Origin: Allotamlana fucoidanivorans
Lineage (GTDB): Bacteria > Bacteroidota > Bacteroidia > Flavobacteriales > Flavobacteriaceae
Assembly: GCF_045788535.1 (NCBI RefSeq)
Contig: NZ_CP074074.1
Location: 3,286,001-3,350,000, forward strand
Direction: 5' to 3'
DNA: 64,000 nt
Made by a program: the position numbers and the translations under genes
Shown: piece by piece, positions 25,572 to 34,883 of the stretch
Layout of the letters: every line of letters starts with the position of its first letter
Position numbering within the stretch: the stretch's first letter is position 1
The notes under the pieces: generated by a model
Database searches by the model: none
Seen by the model: the letters and a program-made list of their open reading frames with translations, nothing else
Told to the model about the DNA's origin: nothing

Positions 25572-26969
25572 ATGAGTTTTAGAATAGAAAAAGACACCAT
25601 GGGTGAGGTAAAAGTACCCACCGATAAACTTTGGGGCGCACAAACAGAACGCTCTAGAAACAACTTTAAAATTGGTCCTTCAGCCTCTATGCCTTTAGAA
25701 ATAGTTTATGGTTTTGCTTATTTAAAAAAGGCAGCAGCCCATACTAATTGTGAATTAGGTGTATTATCAGAAGAAAAGCGTAATTTGATTTCTCAAGTTT
25801 GTGATGAAATTCTTGATGGTAAGCATGATGACCAATTTCCTTTAGTTATATGGCAAACAGGTTCTGGTACTCAAAGCAATATGAATGTTAATGAAGTAAT
25901 TGCTAATCGTGCACATCAAATAGCGGGTAAAGCAATAGGTGAAGGGGAAAAAACAATTCAACCAAATGACGATGTGAATAAATCACAGTCTTCAAATGAT
26001 ACATTTCCAACAGGTATGCATATCGCTGCTTACAAGAAAATTGTTGAAACTACCATTCCTGGAGTAAAACAATTACGAAATACTTTAGCCAAAAAATCTG
26101 AAGATTTCAAAAATGTTGTAAAGATTGGTCGTACACATTTAATGGATGCAACACCTTTAACTTTAGGACAAGAATTATCAGGTTATGTAGCTCAATTAGA
26201 TCACGGTTTAAAAGCCTTAACCAATACCTTGTCTCATTTAAGTGAACTGGCCTTAGGAGGAACTGCTGTGGGAACGGGTTTAAACACACCTAAAGGATAT
26301 AGTGAACTTGTAGCAAAGTATATTGCCCAGTTTACAGAATTACCATTTGTTACAGCTCCTAACAAGTTTGAGGCTTTAGCTGCTCATGATGCACTTGTAG
26401 AAACACATGGAGCTTTAAAACAGATTGCTGTGTCATTAAATAAAATAGCAAATGACATTAGAATGATGGCTTCTGGACCAAGATCGGGTATAGGTGAAAT
26501 AATTATACCTGCCAATGAGCCAGGAAGTTCTATCATGCCCGGAAAAGTAAACCCTACGCAATGTGAAGCTATGACTATGGTTTGTGCACAAGTTATTGGT
26601 AATGACGTGGCGGTATCTGTTGGCGGCCTACAAGGTCATTATGAACTTAATGTGTTTAAACCTGTTATGGCTGCTAATGTTTTACAATCTGCTCAATTAA
26701 TTGGAGATGCTTGTGTAAGTTTTGACGTAAATTGTGCTGTAGGTATTGAGCCTAATCATGAGGTGATTAATAAGCTTTTAAATAATTCTTTAATGCTTGT
26801 TACAGCGCTAAACACCAAAATTGGATATTATAAAGCGGCTGAAATAGCTAACACTGCCCACAAAAATGGAACAACCTTAAGAGAAGAGGCTGTTAGACTT
26901 GGGTATGTTTCAGAGGAAGATTATGACGCCTGGGTAAAACCAGAAGACATGGTAGGCAGTTTAAAGTAA
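25572..26969 (+). CDS. fumC: Class II fumarate hydratase
   Basis: A 465-residue, iron-independent fumarase of the fumarase/aspartase superfamily, converting fumarate to L-malate in the TCA cycle. Start block [20 protein letters not shown], the [18 protein letters not shown] region, the TAVGTGLN motif and the catalytic loop signature [16 protein letters not shown] (active-site Ser in GSS) are all present. No cofactor is needed and the enzyme is a cytoplasmic tetramer. It is monocistronic: a terminator follows after 26 bp, and a regulator of the Crp family is convergent beyond it. Confidence 0.97.
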   Translation: MSFRIEKDTMGEVKVPTDKLWGAQTERSRNNFKIGPSASMPLEIVYGFAYLKKAAAHTNCELGVLSEEKRNLISQVCDEILDGKHDDQFPLVIWQTGSGTQSNMNVNEVIANRAHQIAGKAIGEGEKTIQPNDDVNKSQSSNDTFPTGMHIAAYKKIVETTIPGVKQLRNTLAKKSEDFKNVVKIGRTHLMDATPLTLGQELSGYVAQLDHGLKALTNTLSHLSELALGGTAVGTGLNTPKGYSELVAKYIAQFTELPFVTAPNKFEALAAHDALVETHGALKQIAVSLNKIANDIRMMASGPRSGIGEIIIPANEPGSSIMPGKVNPTQCEAMTMVCAQVIGNDVAVSVGGLQGHYELNVFKPVMAANVLQSAQLIGDACVSFDVNCAVGIEPNHEVINKLLNNSLMLVTALNTKIGYYKAAEIANTAHKNGTTLREEAVRLGYVSEEDYDAWVKPEDMVGSLK

Positions 26970-26995
26970 ATACGCCATATACAACATTCCAATAT

Positions 26996-27032
26996 AAAAA
27001 AACAGGTAATAAAAAAAATTACCTGTTTTTTT
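26996..27032 (+). terminator. Intrinsic terminator of fumC
   Basis: Stem AAAAAAACAGGTAA paired with TTACCTGTTTTTTT, followed by the T run, begins about 27 bp after the stop codon. Confidence 0.9.
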
Positions 27033-27169
27033 GGTTGGTTAGCTATCAATCCTTCAAACTTATTTGTTGAATCGCTTCAAAGGTATAACTTTGTTTAAAC
27101 AAAAAAATTAACATTTGTTAACATTTGTGACTTTTGAGCAAATAGAAGGTGCTAATAATTTATTTTTAT

Positions 27170-27760
27170 CTAACTAGAAATACCCTCTTCTTCTTTTAAT
27201 TTTTTTCTTATTCTACTGAGCTGAACCGGAGTTACACTAAGGTAAGCCGCGATTTGATATTGAGGTACTAAAACTTCCAATTCTGGAATTTCCTTATTGA
27301 GCTTTAAATACCTTTGGGTGGCATCCATAGAAATTAAATCTAAATGTCTTGACTCATGTTTTATAAATAAATGTTCCAAAACTCTATTATACAAATTACT
27401 TACACAAATGTCTGTTTCACATAATTTCATAAAACTTGAATAATCAATTTCATACACCTTACAGTCTGTTAAGGTTTCATATACTAATTTTGACGGTTCT
27501 CTTTTTATTAAAGCGGTGTAGGAGCCAACAAAACTTGGTGCCATAAAAAAGTTTTTGTTATACTCTTTACCTTTCTCATCGCCTAAATATGCTCTTACCA
27601 CCCCTGTAAGTAACATATATAGTTTTGTTGGTTGTTCTCCCTCTTTAGCCAGCTGAACTCCTGAGTTTACCTTTTTAAAGGTTGATATAGCCGCCAACTT
27701 TGAAAACGTGTCTTCTGAAATAAATGAAAATGAATTTAAGAAAGTTAGATTGCGATGCAT
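27170..27760 (-). CDS. Crp/Fnr family transcriptional regulator
   Basis: A 196-residue protein with a cyclic-nucleotide-like beta-roll domain (about residues 15-120, EGEQPTKLYMLLTGVVRAYL) and a C-terminal winged HTH (about 165-195, YQIAAYLSVTPVQLSRIRKK). The ligand pocket lacks the canonical cAMP-binding RxS motif, and no FeS-type N-terminal cysteines are present, so it is a Bacteroidota-type Crp regulator with an unknown signal. It is divergent from nothing obvious; the neighbouring gene on the same strand begins over 200 bp away. Confidence 0.88.
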   Translation of the reverse strand: MHRNLTFLNSFSFISEDTFSKLAAISTFKKVNSGVQLAKEGEQPTKLYMLLTGVVRAYLGDEKGKEYNKNFFMAPSFVGSYTALIKREPSKLVYETLTDCKVYEIDYSSFMKLCETDICVSNLYNRVLEHLFIKHESRHLDLISMDATQRYLKLNKEIPELEVLVPQYQIAAYLSVTPVQLSRIRKKLKEEEGISS

Positions 27761-27938
27761 TGGGGCCTAAAATTTTTATAACGTGTTAAATAGTAAACAA
27801 ACATAAAAGTAACACCTCATTTTATATTACAATTAATTAATCTTTCATTTACAAATAAAACTTGTTTAAGTGATTTTTTAAAATTTTAACGTTATTAAAT
27901 ATGATTCCTCAATTTCAAAAACTTAAAATTACAGATAA

Positions 27939-27972
27939 AAAAAGGTTTCAAGCTTAACTTGAAACCTTTTAA
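27939..27972 (-). terminator. Intrinsic terminator of the coiled-coil protein gene
   Basis: A 13-bp stem (AAAAGGTTTCAAG and complement) with loop CTTAA. On the minus strand it is followed by a run of T and lies 20 bp after the stop of the coiled-coil protein. Confidence 0.85.
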
Positions 27973-27991
27973 GTGCTACGTTTAGTTTTAT

Positions 27992-28870
27992 CTATTTCAT
28001 AGTAAATTCTGAAGTAGAAACTAAATCCTTCTCGTTAAATACATTAACAATATATCTTCCTTTTTCAAAATCATCTTTCGCAGTTACAAATTCACAAACA
28101 TTTAAGTTTGCATTTTCATAATTAAATTTACTAATAAGACTATAATTTAAAGTTTTATCTTCAAAAGTAACTTGTTCGTTTAAACCCAAAGTATTGTTTT
28201 TAGGGTCAATAACTTGTATATATAGCTCTTGATCACCCGCCTGAACCAAGGTGTTTTTAGCAACAGTGAAGCAAATTCTAATTTTATCAGCACGTCTTGC
28301 TCTTTCTGTTGGAATTACTTTTCCTGAAGTTCTTTCAATAACCCCTGAACCTTTTAAATCTACGGTATTCAAAATTGATGCATTTTCAACGACTTCTGCT
28401 AAGGCATTGTTCTGTACCAATAAAGAATCAGTAAAGATAGTTCGTTCTTCTAAACGTACTCTAGTACTATCTAAAGACGTTGCCAAATAAGAATTTTCTA
28501 TTCTTAAAGAATCGTTTTGAGCTAATAAGGCATCCATCTCTTTTTGTAAAGAAGCATACTTTTGTTTATACCTCCATAAACTTTTCACATTAGTTTCTGA
28601 AATTTTTAATGAATCTATTAAACCTTGAATACGTTCTCTGGCTTCAATTAAATCTTTGTTAGCAACTTCATTTTCGCTAATGGCATCATCATACTGCTTG
28701 GCCATGGCATTTAAATCGTTCATCACCAACTGCTTTTGCTCAGTCAAATCATTCTGGACTTTTTTACTACTATTATATAAATTCATAGTATAAAAACCTG
28801 TTGCTAAAAATAAAACTACAGCTATTCCTAATGCTACTTTTAGACCTGTGCTACTTTTGTTGTTTTCCAT
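27992..28870 (-). CDS. Membrane-anchored coiled-coil protein of unknown function
   Basis: A 292-residue protein with one N-terminal membrane helix (residues 10-30, LKVALGIAVVLFLATGFYTM), a predicted coiled coil of about 120 residues with heptads rich in Asn, Asp and Lys (residues 35-150), and a C-terminal beta-rich domain (residues 175-290). The start is MENNKSSTGLK; a longer frame upstream is not plausible. The anchor-coil-beta layout suggests a periplasmic or cytoplasmic scaffold. Relatives are sometimes labelled as ParA-like in databases, which this sequence does not support: it has no Walker motif. Confidence 0.75.
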   Translation of the reverse strand: MENNKSSTGLKVALGIAVVLFLATGFYTMNLYNSSKKVQNDLTEQKQLVMNDLNAMAKQYDDAISENEVANKDLIEARERIQGLIDSLKISETNVKSLWRYKQKYASLQKEMDALLAQNDSLRIENSYLATSLDSTRVRLEERTIFTDSLLVQNNALAEVVENASILNTVDLKGSGVIERTSGKVIPTERARRADKIRICFTVAKNTLVQAGDQELYIQVIDPKNNTLGLNEQVTFEDKTLNYSLISKFNYENANLNVCEFVTAKDDFEKGRYIVNVFNEKDLVSTSEFTMK

Positions 28871-28989
28871 AATAAAAAGTTTTAATGTTGTTAAGGTTAA
28901 TTCTTGATCGCCTACTATTTTTGTTCGGTTTTTATAATGCTGCAAATAAATTAATGACTAATTTTAGTTTGTCTAAATATATTTACTTT

Positions 28990-30003
28990 ATGGATAAACT
29001 AGTATTATTTAATAGAAAAACTTGTAACAGCCTTTTAAAAAAACGAACTGGTGAATCCAAGTTTGGTCAACATATTCAAACATTAACCAGCATTTCCAAT
29101 ATATACGAGCAACTTGAAAATTTGGATGTTACGTATGTTATTTTGGGTTTACCAGAGGATGTTGGAGTGTTTGCTAATCATGGAAAAACAGGTGCTTCAA
29201 AAACTTGGGAGGCATTTATAACCACCTTATTAAATATACAAAGTAACCGTTTTTACAATGCCAATAGAATATTGCTCTTAGGACATTTAGATTTTAGTGA
29301 AGAACAGGATCAAATGGCCAAACTTAATCAATCTAGAAAAAAAGATGTTTTAAAGTCTAGAAAAATAGTAGAACAAATAGATAAACAGGTTACGCATATT
29401 ATATATCAAATAGTCTTAGCTGGAAAAACACCTATTATAATTGGCGGCGGGCACAACAACGCTTATGGCAACATAAAAGGTACTAGTTTAGCTTATGGTA
29501 AACCCATAAACGCCATAAATTTTGATGCACATACCGATTTTCGAGCTGAAGAAGGGCGCCATAGTGGTAATGGATTTAGTTATGCTTTGTCCGAAGGATT
29601 TCTTAATAAATATTTTGTTTTTGGTTTACATGAAAACTATACATCTGACCAAATTTTAGATACGTTTGAAAACTCTGAAAATTTAGATTATAACACCTAC
29701 GAAGCCCTTGAAGTTAAAAATGAATTAAAATTTAAGAAAGAATTAAAAAGAGCTTCTGCATTTGTTTCAGAAAATAAATTTGGGCTTGAAATTGATTGTG
29801 ATGCTATAGAAAACATTCCTAGTAGTGCCTTAACTCCAAGCGGATTTTCGGTTAATAAGGTTAGGTATTTTGTAAATTATTTTGCCAAAAATGAACATGT
29901 GGCCTATTTACATATTTGCGAAGGTATTGCTAATAAGAAAAAGTCAAACCATGTAGCTAAACTTATTACCTATTTGGTCACCGATTTCATAAAAGAGAGG
30001 TAA
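28990..30003 (+). CDS. Arginase/agmatinase-fold hydrolase (formimidoylglutamase-like)
   Basis: A 337-residue ureohydrolase-family protein. The binuclear Mn site is intact: IIGGGHNNAYG (His), INFDAHTDFR (Asp, His, Asp) and GLEIDCDAIE (Asp, Asp). The best family match by motif layout is formimidoylglutamase (HutG), which gives glutamate and formamide from N-formimino-glutamate. No other hut genes (hutH, hutU, hutI) are in the window, so the substrate is unproven; agmatine or another guanidino compound is possible. The start is an ATG giving MDKLVLFNRK. It is divergent from the coiled-coil gene. Confidence 0.85.
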   Translation: MDKLVLFNRKTCNSLLKKRTGESKFGQHIQTLTSISNIYEQLENLDVTYVILGLPEDVGVFANHGKTGASKTWEAFITTLLNIQSNRFYNANRILLLGHLDFSEEQDQMAKLNQSRKKDVLKSRKIVEQIDKQVTHIIYQIVLAGKTPIIIGGGHNNAYGNIKGTSLAYGKPINAINFDAHTDFRAEEGRHSGNGFSYALSEGFLNKYFVFGLHENYTSDQILDTFENSENLDYNTYEALEVKNELKFKKELKRASAFVSENKFGLEIDCDAIENIPSSALTPSGFSVNKVRYFVNYFAKNEHVAYLHICEGIANKKKSNHVAKLITYLVTDFIKER

Positions 30004-30053
30004 TATTTATATACTTACTTTTCAAAAAAATGGCATCAGGTTTTTAACAATTA

Positions 30054-30641
30054 CTATTCGTCAAAAACCTGATGAATTTGAGCATATTGAAGCAAAACAA
30101 TGGTTCTTGTATCTTCAATATCGCCATTGTTCAACATCGTTATAGCATCATCAAAATGTATTTCTAATACTTCAATATCTTCATGCTCTGTATGTAGGCC
30201 ACCTCCATCACTTACTTTCATATCATCTGTATATTCGCCAATAAAAAAATGCATTTTTTCAGTTAATACACCTGGTGACGAATAAGCTTCATATACCTTT
30301 TTTACATCTTTTATTCTATACCCTACCTCTTCCTCGGTTTCTCTAATAATACAAGCTTCGGGATTATCTTTATCGAGCATACCTGCACAAATTTCAACGA
30401 GAAAACCGTCCTTATTGTCATTCATATAAGTAGGCATCCTAAACTGCTTAGTGAGAATAACAGTACGCTTCGTTTTATTATAAAGCAAAATACCTGCCCC
30501 ATCTCCCCTATTATACACTTCACGCATCTGGTTTACCCAAGCTCCATTTTCCATTAAATAATCAAAATGTAACTTTTTCAGAATATAATAATTATCTGAA
30601 AGTAACGTACTCTCAATATTTTTAACTCGATCACTCTGCAT
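30054..30641 (-). CDS. nudK: Nudix hydrolase, GDP-mannose pyrophosphatase NudK-like
   Basis: A 195-residue Nudix hydrolase. The Nudix box is complete: GMLDKDNPEACIIRETEEEV with the REx2EExG-type core. The N-terminal part (YILKKLHFDYLMENGAW, then REVYNRGDGAGILLYN and KQFRMPTYMND) and the SSPGVLTEKMHFFIGEY motif match the E. coli NudK type, which hydrolyses GDP-mannose and other nucleotide sugars. It could act as a house-cleaning enzyme on nucleotide sugars. It is a single gene, convergent with the arginase-like gene. Confidence 0.9.
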   Translation of the reverse strand: MQSDRVKNIESTLLSDNYYILKKLHFDYLMENGAWVNQMREVYNRGDGAGILLYNKTKRTVILTKQFRMPTYMNDNKDGFLVEICAGMLDKDNPEACIIRETEEEVGYRIKDVKKVYEAYSSPGVLTEKMHFFIGEYTDDMKVSDGGGLHTEHEDIEVLEIHFDDAITMLNNGDIEDTRTIVLLQYAQIHQVFDE

Positions 30642-30856
30642 ACAATAAATTATTTCAAGCTAATTTAAAAAAAGGATTCTATTTATACTGTTAGTTCTCC
30701 TTAAGCCTTTGAAAAACTTACTGAATATGTTATAGAAAATGAACTATACATATGATTATGAACAGGTTTGTTAAAAACTTAATCGTTTTAATAAATACTA
30801 AAATTGACAAAATATAGTATCTTTGAATTAGCTATTAATCCCAAATTTGCATTTAT

Positions 30857-31102
30857 ATGCTATATAACTATCTTAATTCTATTGTCTTGGTTCCCTTTGC
30901 TATGCAGCAATCACAAATTGTTAATGTCCTTATTATAGTTGCCGTTTTTTTTGGAATTTTATTGATTTTAGGTATCAGAAAGTCGTATAAATTAAATAAA
31001 GAAAAACAACGACTGGAAGAAATTGATAAAAAATTAGCTGAAGAAAAAGAAAAGCCTTACCGTGATTTTACCGAAGGCCATATTTATGGTGGAGATAACT
31101 AA
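30857..31102 (+). CDS. Small single-helix membrane protein
   Basis: An 81-residue protein: a short N-terminal stretch, a membrane helix at residues 22-40 (VNVLIIVAVFFGILLILGI), a charged helical region with Lys/Glu-rich heptads (residues 45-70) and a conserved-looking tail ending YRDFTEGHIYGGDN. The layout suggests a bitopic inner-membrane protein with a cytoplasmic coiled coil. A -7-like TATCTTTG sits 32 bp upstream of the start. A bidirectional terminator follows 85 bp downstream. No known family. Confidence 0.72.
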   Translation: MLYNYLNSIVLVPFAMQQSQIVNVLIIVAVFFGILLILGIRKSYKLNKEKQRLEEIDKKLAEEKEKPYRDFTEGHIYGGDN

Positions 31103-31186
31103 GTATATTTCAAGATGCGCTATCTTATCTTTTCTTTAATTCGATATTTTTAATACTCACATAGAACTTGTTTCTAAATACAAAAT

Positions 31187-31219
31187 AAAAAAAGCTCACA
31201 TGTATTGTGAGCTTTTTTT
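31187..31219. terminator. Bidirectional intrinsic terminator between convergent genes
   Basis: Stem AAAAAAAGCTCACA paired with TGTGAGCTTTTTTT, with a 5-nt loop. It lies between the small membrane protein gene and ettA. Confidence 0.92.
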
Positions 31220-31237
31220 ATAACTTATTACGATATC

Positions 31238-32929
31238 TTATCTAATCAGTTTTTTATACTTAATCCTTTTTGGCATAAGATCACCACCAAGACGCTTTTT
31301 CTTATTTTCTTCGTAATCTGAAAAACTACCTTCAAAGAAGTATACTTGCGAATCTCCTTCAAAAGCCAAAATGTGTGTACATATTCTATCTAAAAACCAT
31401 CTATCATGTGAAATAACTACTGCACACCCTGCAAAACTTTCTAAACCTTCTTCTAAAGCTCTTAGGGTATTAACATCTAAATCATTGGTGGGCTCATCTA
31501 AAAGCAAAACATTGCCTTCTTCTTTTAAGGTCATGGCAAGGTGCAATCGGTTTCGCTCCCCACCCGATAATAGTTTTACCTTTTTGTTTTGTTCACTACC
31601 AGAAAAATTAAATCGACTCAAATACGCTCTTGAATTCACTTGTTTTCCTCCCATCATAATAAGTTCCTGCTCGTCACTAAAATTCTGCCAAATTGTTTTT
31701 TCTGGATCAATATTAGAGTGACTCTGATCTACATAAGCCAATTTCGCTGTATCCCCTACAATAAACTCTCCTTTATCTGGCGTTTCTTCACCCATTATCA
31801 TTCTGAATATGGTTGTTTTACCTGCGCCGTTAGGACCAATGATACCAACAATTCCTGCCTGTGGTAAATTAAAGTTTAAATTATCATACAACAACTTATC
31901 ATCATACCCTTTTGCAACACCTTTCGCTTCAATAACATTAGTACCAAGCCTAGGACCATTTGGTATGTATATTTCTAATTTTTCATCCAATTGCTTTTGA
32001 TCCTGACTTAATAGCTTATCATAGTTCTTTAAACGTGCTTTTTGTTTAGTTTGACGGCCTTTAGCGCCTTGCCTAACCCACTCTAACTCACGTTCTAAAG
32101 TTTTCTGGCGTTTTGAAGCAGCCTTACCTTCTTGAGCCATACGTTTCGATTTTTGATCTAGCCAAGAGGAATAATTACCTTTCCAAGGTATACCTTCTCC
32201 TCTATCTAACTCTAAAATCCAGCCAGCTACATTATCAAGAAAATACCTATCATGTGTCACAGCAATCACCGTACCTTTGTATTGTGCCAAATGGTGTTCT
32301 AACCAATGTACAGACTCCGCATCAAGATGGTTGGTGGGCTCATCTAAAAGCAACACATCTGGTTCTTTTAACAACAATCGGCATAATGCTACCCGTCTTT
32401 TTTCACCTCCTGAAAGTACCCCAATCTTTTTATCACCATCTGGAGTGCGAAGCGCATCCATTGCAATTTCAAGTTTCGTATCAAGCTCCCAGGCATTAGC
32501 AGCATCAATTTGATCTTGAAGTTCAGCCTGACGGTTCATTAACTTCTCCATTTTGTCTGGATCAGAGTAGACTTCCTCTAAACCAAACATATCGTTAATT
32601 TTATTGTATTCATCAAGAATGGCAACGGTTTCGGCGGCGCCTTCTTTTACAACTTCCAATACCGTTTTTTCGTTATCTAATTGCGGTTCTTGCTCTAAAT
32701 ACCCAACAGAATAATCTTGAGAAAACACAACATCACCCTGATAATTTTTGTCAACCCCCGCAATAATTTTTAATAACGTAGATTTTCCAGAACCATTAAG
32801 TCCTAAAATTCCAATTTTAGCACCATAAAAAAAACTTAAATAAATGTTTTTTAATACTGGTGTATTTGCACTTTGAAATGTCTTGGTTACTCCAGACATT
32901 GAAAAGATAATTTTTTTGTCGTCACTCAT
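31238..32929 (-). CDS. ettA: Energy-dependent translational throttle protein EttA (ABC-F ATPase)
   Basis: A 563-residue soluble ABC-F protein with two ATPase domains. Domain one has Walker A GLNGSGKS (residues 43-50), the LSGGEKRRVALCRLLLKEP signature and LLLDEPTNHLD. Domain two has GPNGAGKTT, LLSGGERNRLHLA and LLLDEPTNDLD. The linker between them holds the long basic arm typical of EttA. EttA binds the ribosomal E site and gates the first elongation step according to ATP/ADP. Both ATPase sites are intact. A CAL67264-type membrane protein gene lies upstream after 33 bp on the same strand. Confidence 0.95.
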   Translation of the reverse strand: MSDDKKIIFSMSGVTKTFQSANTPVLKNIYLSFFYGAKIGILGLNGSGKSTLLKIIAGVDKNYQGDVVFSQDYSVGYLEQEPQLDNEKTVLEVVKEGAAETVAILDEYNKINDMFGLEEVYSDPDKMEKLMNRQAELQDQIDAANAWELDTKLEIAMDALRTPDGDKKIGVLSGGEKRRVALCRLLLKEPDVLLLDEPTNHLDAESVHWLEHHLAQYKGTVIAVTHDRYFLDNVAGWILELDRGEGIPWKGNYSSWLDQKSKRMAQEGKAASKRQKTLERELEWVRQGAKGRQTKQKARLKNYDKLLSQDQKQLDEKLEIYIPNGPRLGTNVIEAKGVAKGYDDKLLYDNLNFNLPQAGIVGIIGPNGAGKTTIFRMIMGEETPDKGEFIVGDTAKLAYVDQSHSNIDPEKTIWQNFSDEQELIMMGGKQVNSRAYLSRFNFSGSEQNKKVKLLSGGERNRLHLAMTLKEEGNVLLLDEPTNDLDVNTLRALEEGLESFAGCAVVISHDRWFLDRICTHILAFEGDSQVYFFEGSFSDYEENKKKRLGGDLMPKRIKYKKLIR

Positions 32930-32962
32930 ACCTATAATTCAAAAAAATTAATTATTAACTCA

Positions 32963-33145
32963 CTAAACGCGTCCTTTAAGCGCATTAAAAACCCAGGCAT
33001 TTGCAAAAAAACCAATACCTACTGCCGCAAAACCCCAACCTGCCACATCATCATACCTAAATGCTCCAAGTGCTATAAGACTTAAACCCACTATTATCAT
33101 TATGGTAGTGGCCCAAGCCAAAACCGTATTTTTATTCATTGCCAT
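32963..33145 (-). CDS. CAL67264-family small membrane protein
   Basis: A 60-residue hydrophobic protein, MAMNKNTVLAWATTIMIIVG then a second helix GWGFAAVGIGFFANAWVFNALKG, with two membrane-spanning segments and a positively charged C-terminus. It matches the small CAL67264 membrane family as I recall it, restricted to Flavobacteriia and relatives. Its start could be either of two ATGs (MAM or MNK). It sits just upstream of ettA and may be co-transcribed with it. Function is unknown. Confidence 0.8.
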   Translation of the reverse strand: MAMNKNTVLAWATTIMIIVGLSLIALGAFRYDDVAGWGFAAVGIGFFANAWVFNALKGRV

Positions 33146-33194
33146 AATTTTTTGCTATTATATTTTCAGAAAAACAAATATCGTATTTTTAAAC

Positions 33195-33221
33195 AAAAAA
33201 GCACCTAAAAAAGGTGCTTTT
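33195..33221 (-). terminator. Intrinsic terminator of the pirin operon
   Basis: Stem GCACCT with flanking AAAA/TTTT arms (10 bp) and loop AAAAA, followed on the minus strand by T-rich sequence. It lies 22 bp after the last pirin stop. Confidence 0.85.
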
Positions 33222-33243
33222 CGCTATTAATCATTCTGAACAC

Positions 33244-33960
33244 TTAGTTCATAGGAACTTCTATAATAATTAGTTTTGAAGCTTGCTTTGCTTGAATATT
33301 TATTGTTTCTGTATCCCAAACACCAATAGCATCTCTGCTTTTCAATACTTCATGTTCTACTTCAACTGCGCCATCTACAACAAAAACGTACAACCCATTC
33401 ATTTTATCTTTAACAGATATTGAAATAGTGTGATTTTCACTTAAACTCGATCTGTAAATATACGCTTGCTGACTTATTGGTAGGGCATTTTCAATACCTT
33501 TATTTTTTGGAGCCACAACCGTTTGTAAACTATTTATTTGAGCTTGTTCATCAAATTTACGTTGCTCATAATTTGGCTTAACACCTAATGCTTCAGGAAT
33601 AATCCACAGTTGTAAAAAATTCACTTCTTCTGATTCGCTATCATTAAATTCAGAATGTGTTAACCCTGTACCTGCACTCATGACCTGAATTTCACCAACC
33701 TCTATAGCGCGTTTATTTCCCATACTATCTTTATGAGATAAAGCGCCTTTTAATGGAATAGAAATAATTTCCATGTTTTGATGTGGATGTGTACCAAACC
33801 CCATACTGGGTTGTACTACATCATCATTTAGCACCCGAAGTTTACCAAAATTCATTCGATTTGGGTTTTGATACCCTGCAAAGCTAAACGTGTGAAAGGA
33901 TTTTAACCATCCGTGATTAGCAAATCCTCTAGAATCTGCTTTATGAATAATTGTTTTCAT
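33244..33960 (-). CDS. Pirin family protein (second copy)
   Basis: A 238-residue bicupin of the pirin family, with the typical start SRGFANHGWLKSFHTFSFAGY, the metal-binding FGTHPHQNMEIISIPL and the GTGLTHSEFNDSE histidine stretch. Bacterial pirins bind iron and some act as quercetin-2,3-dioxygenases; others modulate metabolic enzymes. The metal-ligand histidines and glutamate are present. It is the last gene of the operon of FMN reductase, MarR regulator and two pirins and is separated from the first pirin by 13 bp. The two pirins are related but not identical, differing in length by about 50 residues. Confidence 0.92.
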   Translation of the reverse strand: MKTIIHKADSRGFANHGWLKSFHTFSFAGYQNPNRMNFGKLRVLNDDVVQPSMGFGTHPHQNMEIISIPLKGALSHKDSMGNKRAIEVGEIQVMSAGTGLTHSEFNDSESEEVNFLQLWIIPEALGVKPNYEQRKFDEQAQINSLQTVVAPKNKGIENALPISQQAYIYRSSLSENHTISISVKDKMNGLYVFVVDGAVEVEHEVLKSRDAIGVWDTETINIQAKQASKLIIIEVPMN

Positions 33961-33973
33961 AACTTTTATGTTT

Positions 33974-34843
33974 TTAAGCTGGAAGAAACCCCATTTTACC
34001 CATTTGGTAATCGCGCATAGCTTCCAAGATTTCTGTTTGTGTATTCATTACATACGGCCCATAAGTGGCTACAGGCTCATTAAGTGGTTCTCCCGATAAG
34101 AAAAGAAGTTTACTTCCTTTTATTCCTTTAATAGATATACCATCACCATCTTGATTAAATTCAATGATTTGGTTGTCATCTACTTTGAGTACCGCGTCAT
34201 TATTTATTTCAACTTCGCCATCAATTAAATACACCAAAGCCTTATGAGTTTTTTGAATATCAAGCTCAAAATACCCACTTTCCTCTATTTGAAGCAAAAA
34301 AGCATTGACAGGTGTTTGCGTTTTTATTCTACCAAAGGTACCATTAAGCTCTCCTGCAACAATTTTAATACGTGCTTTTTCATCTGAAGAAGTGACAACT
34401 CTAAAATCTTCATGTTTTTCATGTTGATAATTTGCAGGTAACATCTTTTTGGCCGCAGGCAAATTAATCCATAACTGAATCCCCTCAATAAAGCCTCCTT
34501 TTTCAACAAACGCTTTGGTTGGTGCTTCTGCATGAATAATACCTCTACCAGCCGTTGTCCACTGTACATCACCCGATTTTACAACACTTTCATTTCCTAA
34601 GGAATCTCTGTGTAATTGCTCCCCTTGAATTAAAAAAGTAACAGGTTCAAAGCCGCGATGTGGATGCGGTCCTAAATCGAAAGGATTATTCTTGGGTGAA
34701 ATTTCATATGGACCATAATGATGTAGTAATATAAAAGGATCGACCATATCAATTGAAGGGCTAGGCAGCGGTTGACGCAATCGTATGGGCCCCATGTTAA
34801 CAAAATCACTTCGTCCTATTGTTTTAATACTATTCTTTTTCAT
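33974..34843 (-). CDS. Pirin family protein (first copy)
   Basis: A 289-residue pirin with the signature block GPHPHRGFEPVTFLIQGEQL and the GRGIIHAEAP metal-ligand histidine segment, both within the N-terminal cupin; the C-terminal cupin ends PYVMNTQTEILEAMRDYQMG. The start was set at ATG giving MKKNSIKTI; a GTG four codons upstream is possible. Metal-dependent dioxygenase or regulatory activity is expected. It lies in the MarR operon, 40 bp after the MarR gene, so the pirins are probably induced with the oxidoreductase. Confidence 0.92.
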   Translation of the reverse strand: MKKNSIKTIGRSDFVNMGPIRLRQPLPSPSIDMVDPFILLHHYGPYEISPKNNPFDLGPHPHRGFEPVTFLIQGEQLHRDSLGNESVVKSGDVQWTTAGRGIIHAEAPTKAFVEKGGFIEGIQLWINLPAAKKMLPANYQHEKHEDFRVVTSSDEKARIKIVAGELNGTFGRIKTQTPVNAFLLQIEESGYFELDIQKTHKALVYLIDGEVEINNDAVLKVDDNQIIEFNQDGDGISIKGIKGSKLLFLSGEPLNEPVATYGPYVMNTQTEILEAMRDYQMGKMGFLPA

Positions 34844-34883
34844 AACATTTACCACTTTTCTTGAAAAAATGTGGATTTAAATT

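Noticed and set aside
32113..32499. A 128-codon plus-strand frame inside ettA
   Set aside because: It lies antisense to the strongly conserved ABC domain codons and has no recognisable domain or promoter. It is a mirror effect of ettA composition.
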